From Chitinophaga pinensis (GTDB lineage Bacteria; Bacteroidota; Bacteroidia; Chitinophagales; Chitinophagaceae): a stretch of 52,201 nt of DNA. Location: assembly GCA_945874755.1 (NCBI GenBank), contig CAMCHR010000008.1:1-52201 (forward strand), read 5' to 3'. Position numbers and translations under genes: made by a program. Each line of letters starts with the position of its first letter. Within the stretch, counting starts at the first letter, position 1. Below, one piece after another: positions 50,823-52,201 of this stretch. The notes under the pieces were generated by a model. That model had not been told where the DNA came from. It did no database searches and saw only the letters and a list, made by a program, of their open reading frames with translations.

Positions 50823-50862
50823 TTAAAAAAGGCATCCCGAATTCACGGAATGCCTTTTAAAA
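50823..50862 (-). terminator. Intrinsic terminator of the FKBP gene, upstream of pepT
   Basis: aaaaggcatcccgaattcacggaatgcctttt stem-loop with one mismatch and flanking A/T tracts. Confidence 0.7.
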
Positions 50863-50879
50863 AAATCTTTAACCTATTA

Positions 50880-51332
50880 TTAAGGCATGATGATTGTAGA
50901 CTTTGGCGTAATACCAACTAATTCAAGATCAAAGGTTAAATCTTGACCAGCAAGACTATGATTTGCATCTAATACAACTACTTCCTCTTTCACTTCTACT
51001 ACTGTCACTTGGAATTGTTGCCCTTGACCATTATTCATTGTTAAAGCCATACCAATTTCAGGATTTAAATCGGCAGGAAACTGTGTTTTTGGAAATTCAA
51101 CAATCATTTCTGTTTGTTTAGGACCATATGCCTCCATAAATGGAATATGAATTGTTTTCTTTTGGCCAACTGTCATTTCTAAAACCCCATTATCAAAACC
51201 AGGAATTACCATACCTGACCCAACTTCAAATTCCAGAGGGGCTCTTCCTTCAGAAGAGTCAAATGTTTCACCAGACGTTAATTTACCGTGGTAATGCACT
51301 TGAATGGTATCCCCATTTTTTACTTGTTGCAT
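50880..51332 (-). CDS. FKBP-type (SlyD-like) peptidyl-prolyl cis-trans isomerase
   Basis: VKNGDTIQVHYHGKLTSGETFDSSEGRAPLEFEVGSGMVIPGFDNGVLEMTVGQKKTIHIPFMEAYG; DANHSLAGQDLTFDLELVGI. Confidence 0.94.
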   Translation of the reverse strand: MQQVKNGDTIQVHYHGKLTSGETFDSSEGRAPLEFEVGSGMVIPGFDNGVLEMTVGQKKTIHIPFMEAYGPKQTEMIVEFPKTQFPADLNPEIGMALTMNNGQGQQFQVTVVEVKEEVVVLDANHSLAGQDLTFDLELVGITPKSTIIMP

Positions 51333-51403
51333 ATTGATTTTTTTTAAATAAAGCACTTAGGGTGCAAAGGGCAAAAGTAGTAAATTCTAGTTAACTTTGC
51401 AAG

Positions 51404-52201
51404 ATGAGTGCCAGTCCAAAAATAGTCTTTATGGGAACGCCTGCTTTTGCTGTTGCGTCCTTAAAAGCCCTGTTAGATGCTAAAATGAATGTGGTGGGTG
51501 TAGTCACCGCGCCAGACAAGCCGGCAGGAAGAGGCATGCAAGTACAGCAAAGTGCGGTAAAACAATTTGCACTGGAACATCAACTACCAATTGCACAACC
51601 AGAAAAATTAAAATCGCCCGAATTTTTTGCACAAATTCAAGCATGGCAACCAGATCTTCAAATTGTGGTGGCATTTAGAATGTTGCCAGAATCTATTTGG
51701 TCTTTCCCGCCAATGGGTACACTCAATGTGCATGGCTCTTTACTACCAAAGTACCGAGGCGCTGCACCCATCAATTGGGCCATCATCAACGGTGAAAAAG
51801 AAACCGGTGTGACCACTTTTAGATTACAACATGCCATAGATACGGGAGACATTTTATTGCAAGAACGCATCCCCATTAGCCCTGATATGACCGCAGGTGT
51901 ATTACATGATATCATGATGGAAGTTGGCGCGCAAACACTGGTCAGAACTTTAAATGGATTGGTTGCTGGCACGATTGAATCTAAGCCGCAAGAGGATGCG
52001 CTCCTAAGTGCACATGCGCCAAAAATATTTACCAAAGATTGTGAAATCAATTGGCAGCAACCCGTTGTTAAAGTTCATAATTTAATCAGAGGACTTGCGC
52101 CCTTCCCAGGTGCTATCACAAAAGTGGATGGCAAAATTGTTAAATTATTCAGCACATCTATCCTACATGAAAATCCAAAAGAACCAATAGGCAGCTTTGT
52201 C
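51404..52201 (+). CDS. fmt: Methionyl-tRNA formyltransferase (3' truncated by window edge)
   Basis: Own translation: MSASPKIVFMGTPAFAVASLKALL..., VTAPDKPAGRGMQ, LNVHGSLLPKYRGAAPINWAIINGEKETGVT; absent from the supplied ORF track because it runs off the window. Confidence 0.95.
   Translation, partial: MSASPKIVFMGTPAFAVASLKALLDAKMNVVGVVTAPDKPAGRGMQVQQSAVKQFALEHQLPIAQPEKLKSPEFFAQIQAWQPDLQIVVAFRMLPESIWSFPPMGTLNVHGSLLPKYRGAAPINWAIINGEKETGVTTFRLQHAIDTGDILLQERIPISPDMTAGVLHDIMMEVGAQTLVRTLNGLVAGTIESKPQEDALLSAHAPKIFTKDCEINWQQPVVKVHNLIRGLAPFPGAITKVDGKIVKLFSTSILHENPKEPIGSFV

Noticed and set aside
51658-52050. 130-aa minus-strand ORF near the window end
   Set aside because: Antisense of fmt, which is readable on the + strand from 51404
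1-52201. CRISPR arrays, transposons, toxin-antitoxin or classic defence modules
   Set aside because: No spaced repeat arrays, transposase or integrase motifs, or recognisable defence domains were seen

Overview
The window looks like a chromosomal segment of a Bacteroidota genome (probably Chitinophagaceae-like, judged from gene content and style). It is densely packed with mostly conserved genes: miaA, cca, tsaC/sua5, dapD, queG, folK, sppA, gcvP, ispH, cmk, an Mrp/ApbC ATPase, prmC, exbB/exbD, pepT, an FKBP and a 3'-truncated fmt. I saw no rRNA, tRNA, CRISPR array, IS element or integrated phage. Accessory or unusual parts are: (1) a Gly/Trp-repeat lipoprotein-like gene; (2) an M16 peptidase pair with one catalytic and one apparently non-catalytic subunit; (3) an AT-rich decay zone holding a frameshifted EamA/DMT-transporter remnant next to an uncharacterised membrane protein gene, whose 3' end carries a perfect 12-bp inverted repeat; (4) a translationally coupled M42 peptidase / class-I glutamine amidotransferase-like / putative permuted ATP-grasp cassette, divergent from a LuxE/ANL-like acyl-adenylating gene, which is the best candidate for an undescribed pathway; (5) a metal-efflux locus with a CusA/CzcA-TolC fusion that has a signal-peptide-like segment at its junction; (6) a solitary phage-repressor-like HTH gene with a perfect dyad upstream and a nearby 22-bp tandem repeat. 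All calls come from reading translations and motifs; no database search was run.
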